In this document: positions 8,648-17,890 of the stretch, piece after piece
Layout: the number at the start of each line of letters is the position of its first letter
Numbering within the stretch: position 1 is the first letter of the stretch
Origin: Methylomicrobium sp035916875
Lineage (GTDB): Bacteria; Pseudomonadota; Gammaproteobacteria; Methylococcales; Methylomonadaceae
Direction: 5' to 3'
DNA length: 64,000 nt
Assembly: GCF_035916875.1 (NCBI RefSeq)
Contig: NZ_JAXUHN010000084.1
Location: forward strand, 55,020 to 119,019
Notes under the pieces: model-generated
The model's input: only the letters and a program-made list of their open reading frames with translations
The model's database searches: none
Told to the model about the DNA's origin: nothing
Program-made: the position numbers and the translations under genes

Positions 8648-9916
8648 TCAATCTATCGGCAGCGCGGTTTCGATCCGCGCGGCAATCGCCGCGATCGCGC
8701 CCCGGTTCTCTTGTAAAAACGCTCCGGCTCGCCGCGCTAGTTCCGAACGGTTATCCGGATCAGCATACAATGAAAGGACCGTGCTGACAATGTCTTGTTG
8801 AGTCCGGCATTGCAAAGCGGCGTTTCTCGCCAGCACCCCACCTGCTATCTCTTTGAAATTGGACATGTAGGGGCCGAACATCATCGGCACGCCGATCGCG
8901 GCCGCTTCGAGCAGATTATGACCGCCGACCGGCACCATGCTGCCGCCGATGAAAGCCACATCGGCCGCCGCATAGAGCATTTTGAGTTCGCCCATCGTAT
9001 CGGCGATATACACATCGGTCACAGCCGCGCAATTGTCTCCCGACGTCCGCATCACGACATTCAGGCGCCTTTCCTCGCAGAGCTTTTTGACTTCAAGGAA
9101 GCGTTCGGGATGGCGCGGCACGAGCACTAGCATCAGCTCGGGAATTTCCGCTTTGAGTTCTGGGTAAATATCCAAAAACAGCGCTTCTTCGTTTTTGTGC
9201 GTACTCGCAATGATCCAAACGAAGCGATCACCGAAAACCGCAGACTTGAGTCGTCGCCCCTCCGCGATCGTCCCTTCGGCAATGTCGATGTCGAACTTCA
9301 TATTACCCATTACCTTAACCGTTTCCGGTTGCGCGCCGATACTCACAAAACGCTCCGCATCATCATGGGTTTGGGCCGCAATCAGGCTAACCTTTGCCAA
9401 TGACGGGCGGATCAACGACGGAATCCTCCGGTAGCCGCACGCCGATTTTTCGGTCAGACGGGCATTGATCAAAAATAACGGTATTTTTTGTTTGCCGCAC
9501 GCAGCATACAAATTCGGCCAGATCTCGGTTTCCATGATCACCGCAAGGCGCGGTTTAAAACAATTCAGGAAACGTCCGATCACAAAGGGCATGTCGTAGG
9601 GTAGATAAACATGCGCGGCTTTGCCTAGGAACATGGCCTGCACCCTGGCAGAACCGGTCGGCGTCGTGGTCGTGATCAACAGTTTCGCGTCGGGATGGCG
9701 TGACTGTAGTAAGCGCAGCAACGGAAACAGCGCCTCGGCTTCCCCGACCGAAACCGCATGAAACCAAATGACGTCTTGAGGATAGGTTTTGTGATAATAA
9801 CCGAAGCGCTCGTTCCATCGCTGCCGGTAGGCTGGGGCCTTGATGCCGCGCCAGAGCAAACGCAACATGATGAAAGGAGTCAGTAAATAAAAAAGTAATG
9901 TATAGAAAGCGAACAT
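8648..9916 (-). CDS. waaA: 3-deoxy-D-manno-octulosonic acid (Kdo) transferase
   Basis: The 422-residue protein has an N-terminal membrane anchor (MFAFYTLLFYLLTPFIMLRLLWRG), the WFHAVSVGEAEA motif conserved in WaaA (with the active-site Glu), ITTTTPTGS, and a GT-B C-terminal domain with SMVPVGGHNLLEAAA. WaaA transfers Kdo from CMP-Kdo to lipid IVA at the inner membrane face in lipopolysaccharide synthesis. It lies upstream of the aryl polyene-type genes on the same strand with about 60 bp between its stop and the chosen ATG, so it may share a transcript with them. No strong ribosome binding site precedes ATG 9916. Confidence 0.93.
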   Translation of the reverse strand: MFAFYTLLFYLLTPFIMLRLLWRGIKAPAYRQRWNERFGYYHKTYPQDVIWFHAVSVGEAEALFPLLRLLQSRHPDAKLLITTTTPTGSARVQAMFLGKAAHVYLPYDMPFVIGRFLNCFKPRLAVIMETEIWPNLYAACGKQKIPLFLINARLTEKSACGYRRIPSLIRPSLAKVSLIAAQTHDDAERFVSIGAQPETVKVMGNMKFDIDIAEGTIAEGRRLKSAVFGDRFVWIIASTHKNEEALFLDIYPELKAEIPELMLVLVPRHPERFLEVKKLCEERRLNVVMRTSGDNCAAVTDVYIADTMGELKMLYAAADVAFIGGSMVPVGGHNLLEAAAIGVPMMFGPYMSNFKEIAGGVLARNAALQCRTQQDIVSTVLSLYADPDNRSELARRAGAFLQENRGAIAAIAARIETALPID

Positions 9917-10029
9917 GCAATATTCAAATTGGCGCCACCAATCGAGATGGCTGACTCAATGCTATGGAAATCCGGCTAGTCATTTAGCGTATCGACAAAA
10001 ACCTCATCCATCGCATATTCGCTGCAATC

Positions 10030-10764
10030 TCAACAATTCCACAGACACACCCCACCCGCCTTCTCGATCGCCGCCAGACGTTGCTGATGTGCGTCTAACT
10101 CATCGGCTGCGCAGGCGATCACTCTCAACGGCGCCCTGTCTGTGGCGATGCGCTGAATCACGCTGGACTCCATCCCCGCGGATTGACCTTCGGACGCCTC
10201 ATCAAGCAGCGAGAACTGCCCGCCGGTCATCAACAGATACACGTCGGCCAGGATTTCCGCGTCGAGTAACGCGCCGTGCAATTCCCGATGGCTGTTATCG
10301 ACGCCGTAGCGTTTGCACAACGCATCCAGGCTATTGCGTTGGCCCGGATGTTTTTGACGGGCGAAAGCAAGCGTATCGAAGACTTCGCAATAGTTCGTTA
10401 TCGGCGCCAATGGATCGGCGAGCAAGGCGAATTCATGATTGATGAAGCCGACGTCGAATGGCGCGTTGTGAATCACCAGTTCGGCGCCCTCAACAAAGGC
10501 CATAAAATCCCGAGCTACACCTGCAAAGCTCGGTTTGTCTTCCAGAAACTCGTTCGTGATGCCGTGTACTTCGATCGCGCCATCGTCGATTGCGCGCTCC
10601 GGATTGATGTAAACATGAAAGCGGTTGCCGGTCAACCGCCTATTGACCAGTTCGACGCAGCCGATTTCGATGATCCGGTGACCTTGCTCCGGGCTCAGGC
10701 CGGTTGTTTCGGTGTCGAGCACCACGATACGGGGACTCGTTGCGCGCATATTCATTTTGTTCAT
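10030..10764 (-). CDS. dnaQ: DNA polymerase III epsilon subunit (proofreading exonuclease)
   Basis: A 244-residue DEDDh exonuclease with all motifs: VVLDTETTGLSP (ExoI, D/E), IHNAPFDVGFINHE (ExoII) and HGALLDAEILADVY (ExoIII, His and Asp). The C-terminal tail with low-complexity residues fits the part of epsilon that binds the polymerase subunit. It proofreads 3' mismatches in the replicative holoenzyme. In many gammaproteobacteria dnaQ lies beside rnhA; here the neighbours are waaA and a YcxB-like gene instead. The first ATG at 10764 lacks a clear ribosome binding site; ATG at 10755 or 10749 is possible. Confidence 0.93.
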   Translation of the reverse strand: MNKMNMRATSPRIVVLDTETTGLSPEQGHRIIEIGCVELVNRRLTGNRFHVYINPERAIDDGAIEVHGITNEFLEDKPSFAGVARDFMAFVEGAELVIHNAPFDVGFINHEFALLADPLAPITNYCEVFDTLAFARQKHPGQRNSLDALCKRYGVDNSHRELHGALLDAEILADVYLLMTGGQFSLLDEASEGQSAGMESSVIQRIATDRAPLRVIACAADELDAHQQRLAAIEKAGGVCLWNC

Positions 10765-10775
10765 ATACAGTTAAG

Positions 10776-11309
10776 TTAGCCGGCGTAACGCTCGACCATC
10801 TTCTCGGCCTGTTCGGCAAACTTCTCCAGATCGCCTTTTTTGATCGTCTCGACCGGAATCACGAGCGCTGTGCTCAGGGTGATGTAGATATAAACATAGC
10901 GTTTGCCATATTCGACCCGAATCAGTTCCTGCCAGGCCATTTTGTTTTTGCCGCTCGGCGATTTTTCGAAAAGGTAAGCCGGATTGGCCGGGTCGATCGT
11001 CAACGTATACGTGCCGAACATTGCCTTTTTTTCCTGCGGTGTATACTGCTTCAGGATTTGCCTGCGCATGTCGTACAACATCACTCTCGGCGACAACAGC
11101 GCCCACAGTGCCGCGACCAGCCCGATATAGCCGGCCGACTTCGCATCGCCGTAATAGTAATAATAGAAGGTACCGACCAACACCATAATGCTCGGCACGA
11201 TCCAGCGATTTTTGTTGAGTTGGTTTTGGACGTCTTTCGAATTCAGATATTGCGCTTCGTTGAAATTGACCAGATCTTCTTCTCTGAACTCGTATTCTAT
11301 TTCCAGCAT
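10776..11309 (-). CDS. YcxB-like membrane protein of unknown function
   Basis: The 177-residue protein begins with an acidic cytoplasmic stretch (IEYEFREEDLVNFNEAQ), has two adjacent membrane segments (WIVPSIMVLVGTFYYYYYG and AGYIGLVAALWALLSP) and ends in a cytoplasmic domain containing an MAWQELIRVEYGKRYVYIY strand pattern like the YcxB C-terminal domain (PF14317). No function is known for this family. It lies 11 bp upstream of dnaQ on the same strand and 28 bp downstream of ndh, so the three may be co-transcribed. Confidence 0.6.
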   Translation of the reverse strand: MLEIEYEFREEDLVNFNEAQYLNSKDVQNQLNKNRWIVPSIMVLVGTFYYYYYGDAKSAGYIGLVAALWALLSPRVMLYDMRRQILKQYTPQEKKAMFGTYTLTIDPANPAYLFEKSPSGKNKMAWQELIRVEYGKRYVYIYITLSTALVIPVETIKKGDLEKFAEQAEKMVERYAG

Positions 11310-11337
11310 GTTTTTATTCTTGTTGAGGTTGGTAAAA

Positions 11338-12645
11338 TCAGTGCAGTTTGATCGTCGCGTGCACGGTGCGTCTGAACAAATTGGACAAGGTCAGCATCGC
11401 GGTACGGAAATAACCGTGAATCGCGACCTGATGCATCTTATATAAAGACAGATACACGACCCGGGCAATAAAGCCGCCGACGCTGACCGAGCCCATCAAA
11501 TTACCCATCAGATTGCCAACAGTCGTGTATTTGCCAAGCGACACCAGCGAACCGTAATCGTAATAAAAGAACTTGACCGGCGGCTTGCCGGACAGCCGGT
11601 TGCGAATGGTTTTATATAAGACGTCCGCTTGTTGGTGCGCGGCCTGAGCCCTGGGTGGAATATTGCCGCGACCGGGCCAGACGCAGGCTGCGCAGTCGCC
11701 CATCGCAAAGATCGACGGATCGCCGGTTTGCAGGGTTTCATCGACGACCAGCTGATTCAGATGGTTGGTCTCGAGTCCGTCCAGTTGTTTCAGCCAGTCG
11801 GGTCCCTTAATTCCTGCGGCCCATACCTTCAGGTCGGCCGGAATGATTTCACCGTCGTGCGTTTTGATATGCTCCTTGGTCACTTCGGTGACCCGACAGC
11901 CCAGCTTCAGATCGACACCGAGCTTGATCAGTTGCTGCTTTGTCGCTTCGGCCAGTTTATTCGGCAGCGCCGGCAGCAACTGCGGCGCGGCTTCGATGAT
12001 CGTCAAGCGGACATTGCTGGATTCTCGGAGCCCATAGACCGCGAGCAGATTGGTCACTTCGTGCAACTGCGCGGCTAACTCCACCCCGGTCGCGCCAGCG
12101 CCGATGATCACGATCGACAAAGGCTTTCCATGGGCTCCGTCCTGACCCGAAAAAGTCTTGATATAAGTCTCTACCAATTGCTTCTGGAAGCGGAAAGCCT
12201 GCGAGGTCGTATCGAGAAATAGGCAATTCTCGGCAACGCCCTTGATATTGAACGAGTTACTGACACTGCCGACTGCCATCACCAGTGTGTCGTAACCGAA
12301 AGTCCGCCGCGGAATCAATTCCTCGCCGCTGTCGCTCAGCGTCGGACTCACGTAAATTTCCTTTTTTGCGCGGTTCAGTCCTTCCATTTTGCCGAGCCGG
12401 AAGCGGAAATGATTCCGATAGCCCTGCGCGAGATATTCGACCTGTTCCGACTCGTCCAGCGTACCGGCCGCGACCTCATGCAACAACGGTTTCCAGATAT
12501 GCGTCGACGTAGCATCGAGCAGGATCACTTCGGCCTGCCCTTTCTTGCCGAGCTTGCGGCCCAGTTTAGTCGCGAGTTCCAATCCGGACGCGCCGCCGCC
12601 AACAATCACAATTTTGTGTTTGTCGTTATTCGTCTCTGCCATCAT
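11338..12645 (-). CDS. ndh: Type II NADH:quinone oxidoreductase (NDH-2)
   Basis: A 435-residue two-dinucleotide-binding flavoprotein: FAD motif IVIVGGGASGLELATKLG near residue 15, NADH motif IVIIGAGATGVELAAQL near residue 170, and the quinone-side motif ARAQAAHQQADVL. The C terminus has a short amphipathic membrane-binding part. It oxidises NADH and reduces quinone without pumping ions, complementing the Na+-NQR encoded in the same window. The start at 12645 is preferred over an upstream ATG (12690) because a strong -10 box (TATAAT) lies at 12676-12681, between the two. Confidence 0.9.
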   Translation of the reverse strand: MMAETNNDKHKIVIVGGGASGLELATKLGRKLGKKGQAEVILLDATSTHIWKPLLHEVAAGTLDESEQVEYLAQGYRNHFRFRLGKMEGLNRAKKEIYVSPTLSDSGEELIPRRTFGYDTLVMAVGSVSNSFNIKGVAENCLFLDTTSQAFRFQKQLVETYIKTFSGQDGAHGKPLSIVIIGAGATGVELAAQLHEVTNLLAVYGLRESSNVRLTIIEAAPQLLPALPNKLAEATKQQLIKLGVDLKLGCRVTEVTKEHIKTHDGEIIPADLKVWAAGIKGPDWLKQLDGLETNHLNQLVVDETLQTGDPSIFAMGDCAACVWPGRGNIPPRAQAAHQQADVLYKTIRNRLSGKPPVKFFYYDYGSLVSLGKYTTVGNLMGNLMGSVSVGGFIARVVYLSLYKMHQVAIHGYFRTAMLTLSNLFRRTVHATIKLH

Positions 12646-12675
12646 AGCCATTCCGATAAATTCTAACGTTGCCAC

Positions 12676-12681
12676 ATTATA
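12676..12681 (-). promoter_or_regulatory. Probable -10 element of the ndh promoter
   Basis: The minus strand reads TATAAT here, a perfect -10 hexamer, about 31 bases before the chosen ndh start. No good -35 hexamer lies at the usual distance (sequence in that place is near CAGTCT), so activator help is possible. Confidence 0.45.
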
Positions 12682-12690
12682 TCGGATCAA

Positions 12691-13039
12691 GCCCGCAAAG
12701 ACTGATTTTATTGAATTACTAATTGTTCATTGTTTGCGTTGACTGTTTAGGTGCAGTAAAGTGCATCCTATCGGGATTAGTCAGGCGCCGGTTACTGTTT
12801 AAATGGGTTTAATAATCAATTTGACGATCGGATGCCTAACCATTAATAAACCCAGTTTACACAAAATTCATGGCACCCTCGGCTACTTTGGTCCGCCCGG
12901 CAACGTAGCCCCCAATCTCTCCCTGCGGAGTTTCGGGAATCGATGTTTCCCTAACCTGTAGCAGTTCAAATCTAAATCTATTCTGTCAGTTGCTGGATGA
13001 CGTTTTCCGCCATCCAGTCAACATCGATCATCCGCTTTA
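12691..13039. other. Gene-free stretch with several inverted repeats upstream of ndh
   Basis: No open frame is credible here. Three potential stems are visible: TGGGTTTA/TAAACCCA at 12804-12811/12847-12854, GGCTAC/GTAGCC at 12881-12886/12905-12910, and CTGGATG/CATCCAG at 12993-12999/13011-13017. The last one lies about 20 bases past the stop of the DUF6600 gene and may end its transcript. The rest could be the ndh leader or a non-coding RNA, but no known RNA family is recognised. Confidence 0.4.
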
Positions 13040-14977
13040 CTACCTACCCCTACCCATTCCACGCCCTACTCTGCCGCGACCGCTGCCGTCCGGCTGGGCC
13101 TGCTGCATAGTCCCCGGCTGGGATATTTCCGTTTGCTGTTGCTGTTGGATCGCTTGCTGTTGCCGTTCCATTTCTAACTGCTGCTGACGCGCCATTTCCT
13201 CCTGCTGTTGTCGCATTGCTCCTTGTTGCAATCGTTCCTGTTCAGCCTGTTGCTGCCGTTCCATCTGCAGTTGCTGTTGGCGAGCGGCTTCTTCCTGCTG
13301 AACGGTCTCTTCCTGCCGCATGCGTTCCTGTTCGGCCTGTTGCTGCTGTTCCATTTGCTGTTGCCGTTCACGCACGACTTCTTGCTGCTGTCGAATCGTT
13401 TCCGGTTCGGCTTGTTGCTGGCGTTCCGTTTCGAGTTGCTGTTGGCGCGCTGCTTCATCCTGATGACGGATCGTTTCTCGCTGCATGCGTTCCTGTTCGA
13501 CCTGTTGTTGCTGCTCGATTTGCAATTGCCGCCGCTCCGCTTCGATCTGTTGTTGACGCGCCGCTTCGTCCTGGTGAAGAATCGTTTCCTGACGCATGCG
13601 TTCCTCTTCGGCGTGTTGCTGCTCTCGCGCGGTTTCTTCTTGCCGGCCAATTGCCTCCCGCTGCAAGCGCTCTTGTTCTACCTGCTGCTGTCGTTCCAAC
13701 TGCAGTTGCTGCTGGTTTCCTTGTACGCCGGACTCCTGCCTCCGATTTCCCTGCCCCTGCCAGTCAAATAGCTCCCTCTTCAATTCTTGAGGTGTTCTTT
13801 GCGGCACATCTTCAATTGTCACAGGCAGTTCACGAACGCCTTCCTGGTCCTGGCGTCGCAATCGAGCCGAACCGGATTTTAACTGATCGCGCTGAGGAAT
13901 CGCCTCATTCCGACCGGGCTCTGCCTGCAAATTTTCCTGCATGCCGGGCAAAGTCACAAAAGTTGGAGAAGTCTGTCGGGTTTCCGGCTGTATCGTCAAC
14001 GGATTTTCCTCCTCCTGATCATCGAGCGGTTTAGGGCGCCCGGTTAAACGACCCGGCCGTCTGTATTCAAGGTTCTCGCCGGCTGAACTATTACGGTCGG
14101 ACGACAATTGCCTGTTCACATTAATTTTCTCCGCCAATACTTTGTCGGACTCCACCTCATCGCGGATCGTCCCAATCGTCGGTTGATTATCAATAGGCCG
14201 ATAAATCATGACTTCTTCGCGATTCTTTGGCCGGCGCCGTCTTGCATTGTCTTCACCGGCTTCCAACACGACCCTAGGTTCAACCGGCTTGAACGCAGAT
14301 CCGGTCGCCCGTTCGATCTGCTGTAACGGCACACCCGGATTGACGATATTGTTATTGCTCAAAGTGAGCGGTTCGGCATAACGGGTTCTGTGCAAGATTT
14401 CGCGACTCATTTTAGGGGCAAGCCATTTGCGCGGGGTGTTACGGCGCGGAAAATCGTGCTCATGGGTAGTCACCCAGCAGTCCCAAAAGATGTAACGATC
14501 GAAGTCAAAATAATAATTCGCATAGCTGGCGGCATAAGGATTCCAAACGTATTGGATCGGCATCGGCGCCCAGGATACATAACCGTCGCCATAGCGCCAG
14601 ACGACCCAAGCCGGCGCCCATACCGCGCCCGGCACCCAAATCCATCCGTACCAGTCATCCCACACCCAACGGCCATAATGGTCGGTCGCCCAGCCCCATA
14701 CCCAATCCGATACCCACAGCCAGCCGTAGTCATTCGTATACGCCCAGTAACCATCCTGGTATGGGCGCCAATACTCCGGCACATTGCGCGGAAACCAGAC
14801 TCTGCCGTAGATGCCGTGGCGCACCCACGTCCCATACGGCGCCAGCTTTAAATAAAAAATCTTGGCGGCATCGTTTCGGAGATGATTCGCCTCTGCAGGA
14901 CGGGCGAGCGGTAAACCGAGCAGCAGCGCCAAAATTAGCGCTTTAAATAGCCATCCGAATGATAAATGACTGTACAT
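13040..14977 (-). CDS. Exported DUF6600 protein with long Gln/Glu/Arg-rich coiled coil
   Basis: The 645-residue product has a signal peptide (cleavage expected after ARPAEA near residue 30) and a strong ribosome binding site (AGGAGTAGGT). Residues 40-150 are packed with Trp, Tyr and Gly (for example WVSDWVWGWATDHYGRWVW), the DUF6600 pattern of imperfect YxWxxxGxWV repeats. A proline- and charge-rich linker follows. Residues from about 405 to 620 are built of degenerate heptad-like repeats around RQQQLEMERQQQAEQERMQ, predicted to form a long coiled coil, and the tail ends in RGRVGRGMGRGR. No function is known. It may form a periplasmic filament or scaffold. The repeats are protein-coding and not a CRISPR array. 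Confidence 0.75.
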   Translation of the reverse strand: MYSHLSFGWLFKALILALLLGLPLARPAEANHLRNDAAKIFYLKLAPYGTWVRHGIYGRVWFPRNVPEYWRPYQDGYWAYTNDYGWLWVSDWVWGWATDHYGRWVWDDWYGWIWVPGAVWAPAWVVWRYGDGYVSWAPMPIQYVWNPYAASYANYYFDFDRYIFWDCWVTTHEHDFPRRNTPRKWLAPKMSREILHRTRYAEPLTLSNNNIVNPGVPLQQIERATGSAFKPVEPRVVLEAGEDNARRRRPKNREEVMIYRPIDNQPTIGTIRDEVESDKVLAEKINVNRQLSSDRNSSAGENLEYRRPGRLTGRPKPLDDQEEENPLTIQPETRQTSPTFVTLPGMQENLQAEPGRNEAIPQRDQLKSGSARLRRQDQEGVRELPVTIEDVPQRTPQELKRELFDWQGQGNRRQESGVQGNQQQLQLERQQQVEQERLQREAIGRQEETAREQQHAEEERMRQETILHQDEAARQQQIEAERRQLQIEQQQQVEQERMQRETIRHQDEAARQQQLETERQQQAEPETIRQQQEVVRERQQQMEQQQQAEQERMRQEETVQQEEAARQQQLQMERQQQAEQERLQQGAMRQQQEEMARQQQLEMERQQQAIQQQQQTEISQPGTMQQAQPDGSGRGRVGRGMGRGR

Positions 14978-15125
14978 AATTACCTACTCCTATACGCTTT
15001 TAGAGAGGGATTTGGGGGCCTTGTCAGACTTCGATCTTATTCATTCATAGCTGAATACGATATGAATGGAGCCCCCCCCCCAAAGGCGCCGTTGGTTTAT
15101 TTTCAAAGCCGAATCCGAAGCCGCT

Positions 15126-16322
15126 TTATTTCGTCAATTGCCTAAACGACGTCAAAATATCCGGATGCGTATTGAGATAAGCCCCCCTGCTTGTCAAATA
15201 ATCCTGATAAGCATCAGCCATATTTTCAGTTGTGATTCGCCCCCCCAAATCTCCCCGATTATGGCGATTATAAATCGCATCGAGAATCAAATTTCCAAAT
15301 TCATAATTGAAATGGCCGGGATCCTGCCAAAAAACGGGGCTTGCCCGAGTGATCGGCTCGGCAGTAACATCGTTATAGCGGGTAAACTCCCAGAGTTCAG
15401 TTTTGCCGTCTTCCTGTTCGACCAGTGATGCAATCTCATCAAGCGCCGACCAATAGGCTTTGTATGTGCCGCAAACGGCTTCCAGTTCCAGCCAAAGCGC
15501 ATGTTTCGGATAGACAAACAATGTCAATTCAATGCCTTTTTGTTTTGCGGTACGAATGATATGCCGCAAACCTTCCAGATCGATAGTGGAGTCGGCAACG
15601 GGCAAGTCTTTATCAAGCTTCACCAAAGCAGGCGCCATACTCTGAAAATCCGTTAAATCACAGCGGCTTTTCTTCAGGCGATCACCCAAAATTTGGTGGA
15701 ACTGGGCTTCCACGCCAGGTAACCCACGAAAATAATAATACATGCCTTGGCGGGTGTAACTTGGCTTGTTCTGACGCTGTTTTTTGATCGTGTCTATCGA
15801 GGCTGATATAGCCTTCATGGATAACAATAGTTTGCTCTCGGAAAACTCGTCGACTTCGGGCAATCCGCCCTTGCAATCGACGCGCGGCATGGCACCGGGC
15901 CAAACTCCAATGATAATGCGCTTCACTTCGATCGTATTGACTGCATAATCGAAATAACACAAGACGCGCTCCCATTCGGCGCCAGCGATTCCAAAATTGT
16001 AGCCAACCAGTTTGCCTTGATCGGTAAATCCCGGATGGGTTGGGTCAAGACCGATTTCCGCGAACGAACTGCCGAGAATCAAGGCATCCGGTCGCTCTCG
16101 CGCAACGATCATCGGCTTCACATGCCGCTCGAAATGCCTCATTTCGGTTTTGAATTTATTTACCTCATCGATTTCGAAGTCGCGGTAATACCAGAAAGGG
16201 TCAACGATCCGATTAATCGCCGCGACAACAGAAAGCAGCAAACCGATACCGATCAGCAATAACAAGGTGAAGCGTTTCGACTGCATGTCAGAACTGGAAA
16301 TAGATGAATTCGCTGATTTCAT
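15126..16322 (-). CDS. Membrane-anchored SGNH-like protein paired with an MBOAT acyltransferase
   Basis: The 398-residue product has one N-terminal membrane segment (RFTLLLLIGIGLLLSVVAAI) and then a periplasmic domain with DALILGSSFAEIG (block I Ser of SGNH-like folds) near residue 85 and DPGHFNYEFGNLILD near residue 330, where an Asp/His pair would complete a triad. This resembles AlgJ/AlgX-type partners that receive acetyl groups from an MBOAT protein and pass them to a polysaccharide. The gene overlaps or follows the MBOAT gene directly: ATG 16286 comes one base after its TGA, while ATG 16322 overlaps it. Neither start has a clear ribosome binding site. The acceptor is unknown. Confidence 0.65.
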   Translation of the reverse strand: MKSANSSISSSDMQSKRFTLLLLIGIGLLLSVVAAINRIVDPFWYYRDFEIDEVNKFKTEMRHFERHVKPMIVARERPDALILGSSFAEIGLDPTHPGFTDQGKLVGYNFGIAGAEWERVLCYFDYAVNTIEVKRIIIGVWPGAMPRVDCKGGLPEVDEFSESKLLLSMKAISASIDTIKKQRQNKPSYTRQGMYYYFRGLPGVEAQFHQILGDRLKKSRCDLTDFQSMAPALVKLDKDLPVADSTIDLEGLRHIIRTAKQKGIELTLFVYPKHALWLELEAVCGTYKAYWSALDEIASLVEQEDGKTELWEFTRYNDVTAEPITRASPVFWQDPGHFNYEFGNLILDAIYNRHNRGDLGGRITTENMADAYQDYLTSRGAYLNTHPDILTSFRQLTK

Positions 16323-17847
16323 TCAGCGACAGAATAGCGAGCGTTGCGATAATCACGATAAGGCCTAACCAAACACAGGTGGGACGCCATTGCCACCAGG
16401 TTTCACGGCTTTCACTTTGTTCGAGCATACCCAAGGCGGGTTTATAGCGCTCCATTATTTGCTGAGTATTAGGCATTAACCAGACGATCAATAAACAAAT
16501 TAGAATTCTGATCGGCTCTTTGCCTGCATTGAATGTATCGGTATCATGAAACTCGATGCCATACAGAGTCAAGCTTTCTCCAAGCTTACCGAAACCGTGA
16601 AGCCATTTGAGCGGAAGCACAACGCCATACTGCCCAACCATGCCTTCCAATAAGAGTAATGCCGCATTGATATTTTCGGCGCGAAAAAACACCCAGGCCA
16701 CGACGACAGCGATAAAGGTCAATAACAATGAGAATTTGTCGTAGATGACTGAGGGAATGCAGGTCATCACCCATTGACGCAATATACTTTCTTGCCACTG
16801 ATGATTGATCACCAAAAAGAGCCCATGCAGGCCGCCCCAAAGAATGAACGTCCAATTTGCTCCATGCCAGGCCCCGCCGAGCACCATCGTAATCAGCAGA
16901 TTTTGATAACGTTTGAACGGACCACGTCGGTTTCCTCCGAGCGGAATATACAGATAATCACGCAGGAATCGGGATAAGGTCATATGCCAGCGTCGCCAGA
17001 ATTCAATAATGCTGGCCGCTTTGTACGGCGAATTAAAATTCAGGGGCAGCCTGATACCGAATAATAGCGAAATGCCGATCGCCATATCTGAATAAGCGGA
17101 AAAATCGAAATAAAGCTGAAATGTGTAAGATAATGCTCCTCCCCAGGCGTCGAGCAAAGCCAAGGGCTTACCCTCCGCCGCAGCATCAAATACCGGCCGC
17201 GCAAAACTCGCGATCTTATCCGCAAGTAGCAGCTTTTTGAATAAGCCGATAAAAAAAATCGACAAACCAACCGCCAAATTTTCCCAATTGATCCTGTAAA
17301 TGGCCGGCTTGGCAAATTGGGACATCATTTCATGATGATGCAGCACCGGCCCTGCGATTAAGTGCGGAAAATAGGTTACAAACAACGCATAATGCAACGG
17401 ACGAAATTCTTTCGCGAGACCTTGATAAGCATCGGCTAGAAAAGCCAGTTGAGTGAAGGTGAAAAACGAAATTCCGAGAGGCAGTACAATCTCGGGTATC
17501 GGAATAGGTTTCTCGATGAAATAATTTAGATTGCCAACTAAAAAACCCAGATATTTATAGTACCCCAGCAAACAGAGATTAGCCGCGATTCCGAATATAA
17601 AAATAGTTTTGGCCCATGAGGCGGATTTGTGTCTGATGAGAGCAATGCTTTTGCCTACTTGAAAATTAAATCCGATCGAAAGCAGCAATAGCAAAAGATA
17701 ATTCGGATTCCACCAACCATAAAAAGTTAAAGACGCCAGGGTTAGCCAGGTTGCGGCTAAATAATGGCTGCGTCTTGCGATCACAAAAAACAAAATCAAT
17801 GTAATCGGCAGAAAGGCAAAAATAAAGGTAAAGGAATTGAAAAGCAA
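16288..17847 (-). CDS. MBOAT family O-acyltransferase (AlgI-like)
   Basis: The protein has many membrane helices and the family signature: RWHMTLSRFLRDYLYIPLGG near residue 295 and GGAWHGANWTFILWGGLHG with the catalytic His about 35 residues later. AlgI-type MBOATs move acetyl groups from a cytoplasmic donor across the inner membrane. The start is set at TTG 17847, giving the usual MBOAT opening (M)LFNSFTFIFAFLPI and a GAAGAGG ribosome binding site 8 bases upstream; a TTG at 17865 adds six residues without such a site. Its partner SGNH-like gene follows immediately. No alginate or other polysaccharide synthase gene lies next to it. Confidence 0.85.
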   Translation of the reverse strand: MLFNSFTFIFAFLPITLILFFVIARRSHYLAATWLTLASLTFYGWWNPNYLLLLLLSIGFNFQVGKSIALIRHKSASWAKTIFIFGIAANLCLLGYYKYLGFLVGNLNYFIEKPIPIPEIVLPLGISFFTFTQLAFLADAYQGLAKEFRPLHYALFVTYFPHLIAGPVLHHHEMMSQFAKPAIYRINWENLAVGLSIFFIGLFKKLLLADKIASFARPVFDAAAEGKPLALLDAWGGALSYTFQLYFDFSAYSDMAIGISLLFGIRLPLNFNSPYKAASIIEFWRRWHMTLSRFLRDYLYIPLGGNRRGPFKRYQNLLITMVLGGAWHGANWTFILWGGLHGLFLVINHQWQESILRQWVMTCIPSVIYDKFSLLLTFIAVVVAWVFFRAENINAALLLLEGMVGQYGVVLPLKWLHGFGKLGESLTLYGIEFHDTDTFNAGKEPIRILICLLIVWLMPNTQQIMERYKPALGMLEQSESRETWWQWRPTCVWLGLIVIIATLAILSLNEISEFIYFQF

Positions 17848-17890
17848 TCTGAGAGGCCTCTTCAAGAAAAATCAGGACAGACTAAACCCG

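Noticed and set aside
12880..12960. Possible cyclic-di-GMP riboswitch
   Set aside because: Some local similarity was noted, but the needed core and the two-helix arrangement are missing and no gene follows on that strand.
13150..13720. Repetitive DNA considered as a CRISPR array
   Set aside because: The repeats are imperfect, lack spacers and encode a regular protein coil in one open frame.
13216..14034. Plus-strand frames opposite the Gln/Glu repeats, rich in Leu and Val
   Set aside because: They are the antisense reading of CAG/GAA-type codons in the DUF6600 gene and not a membrane protein gene.
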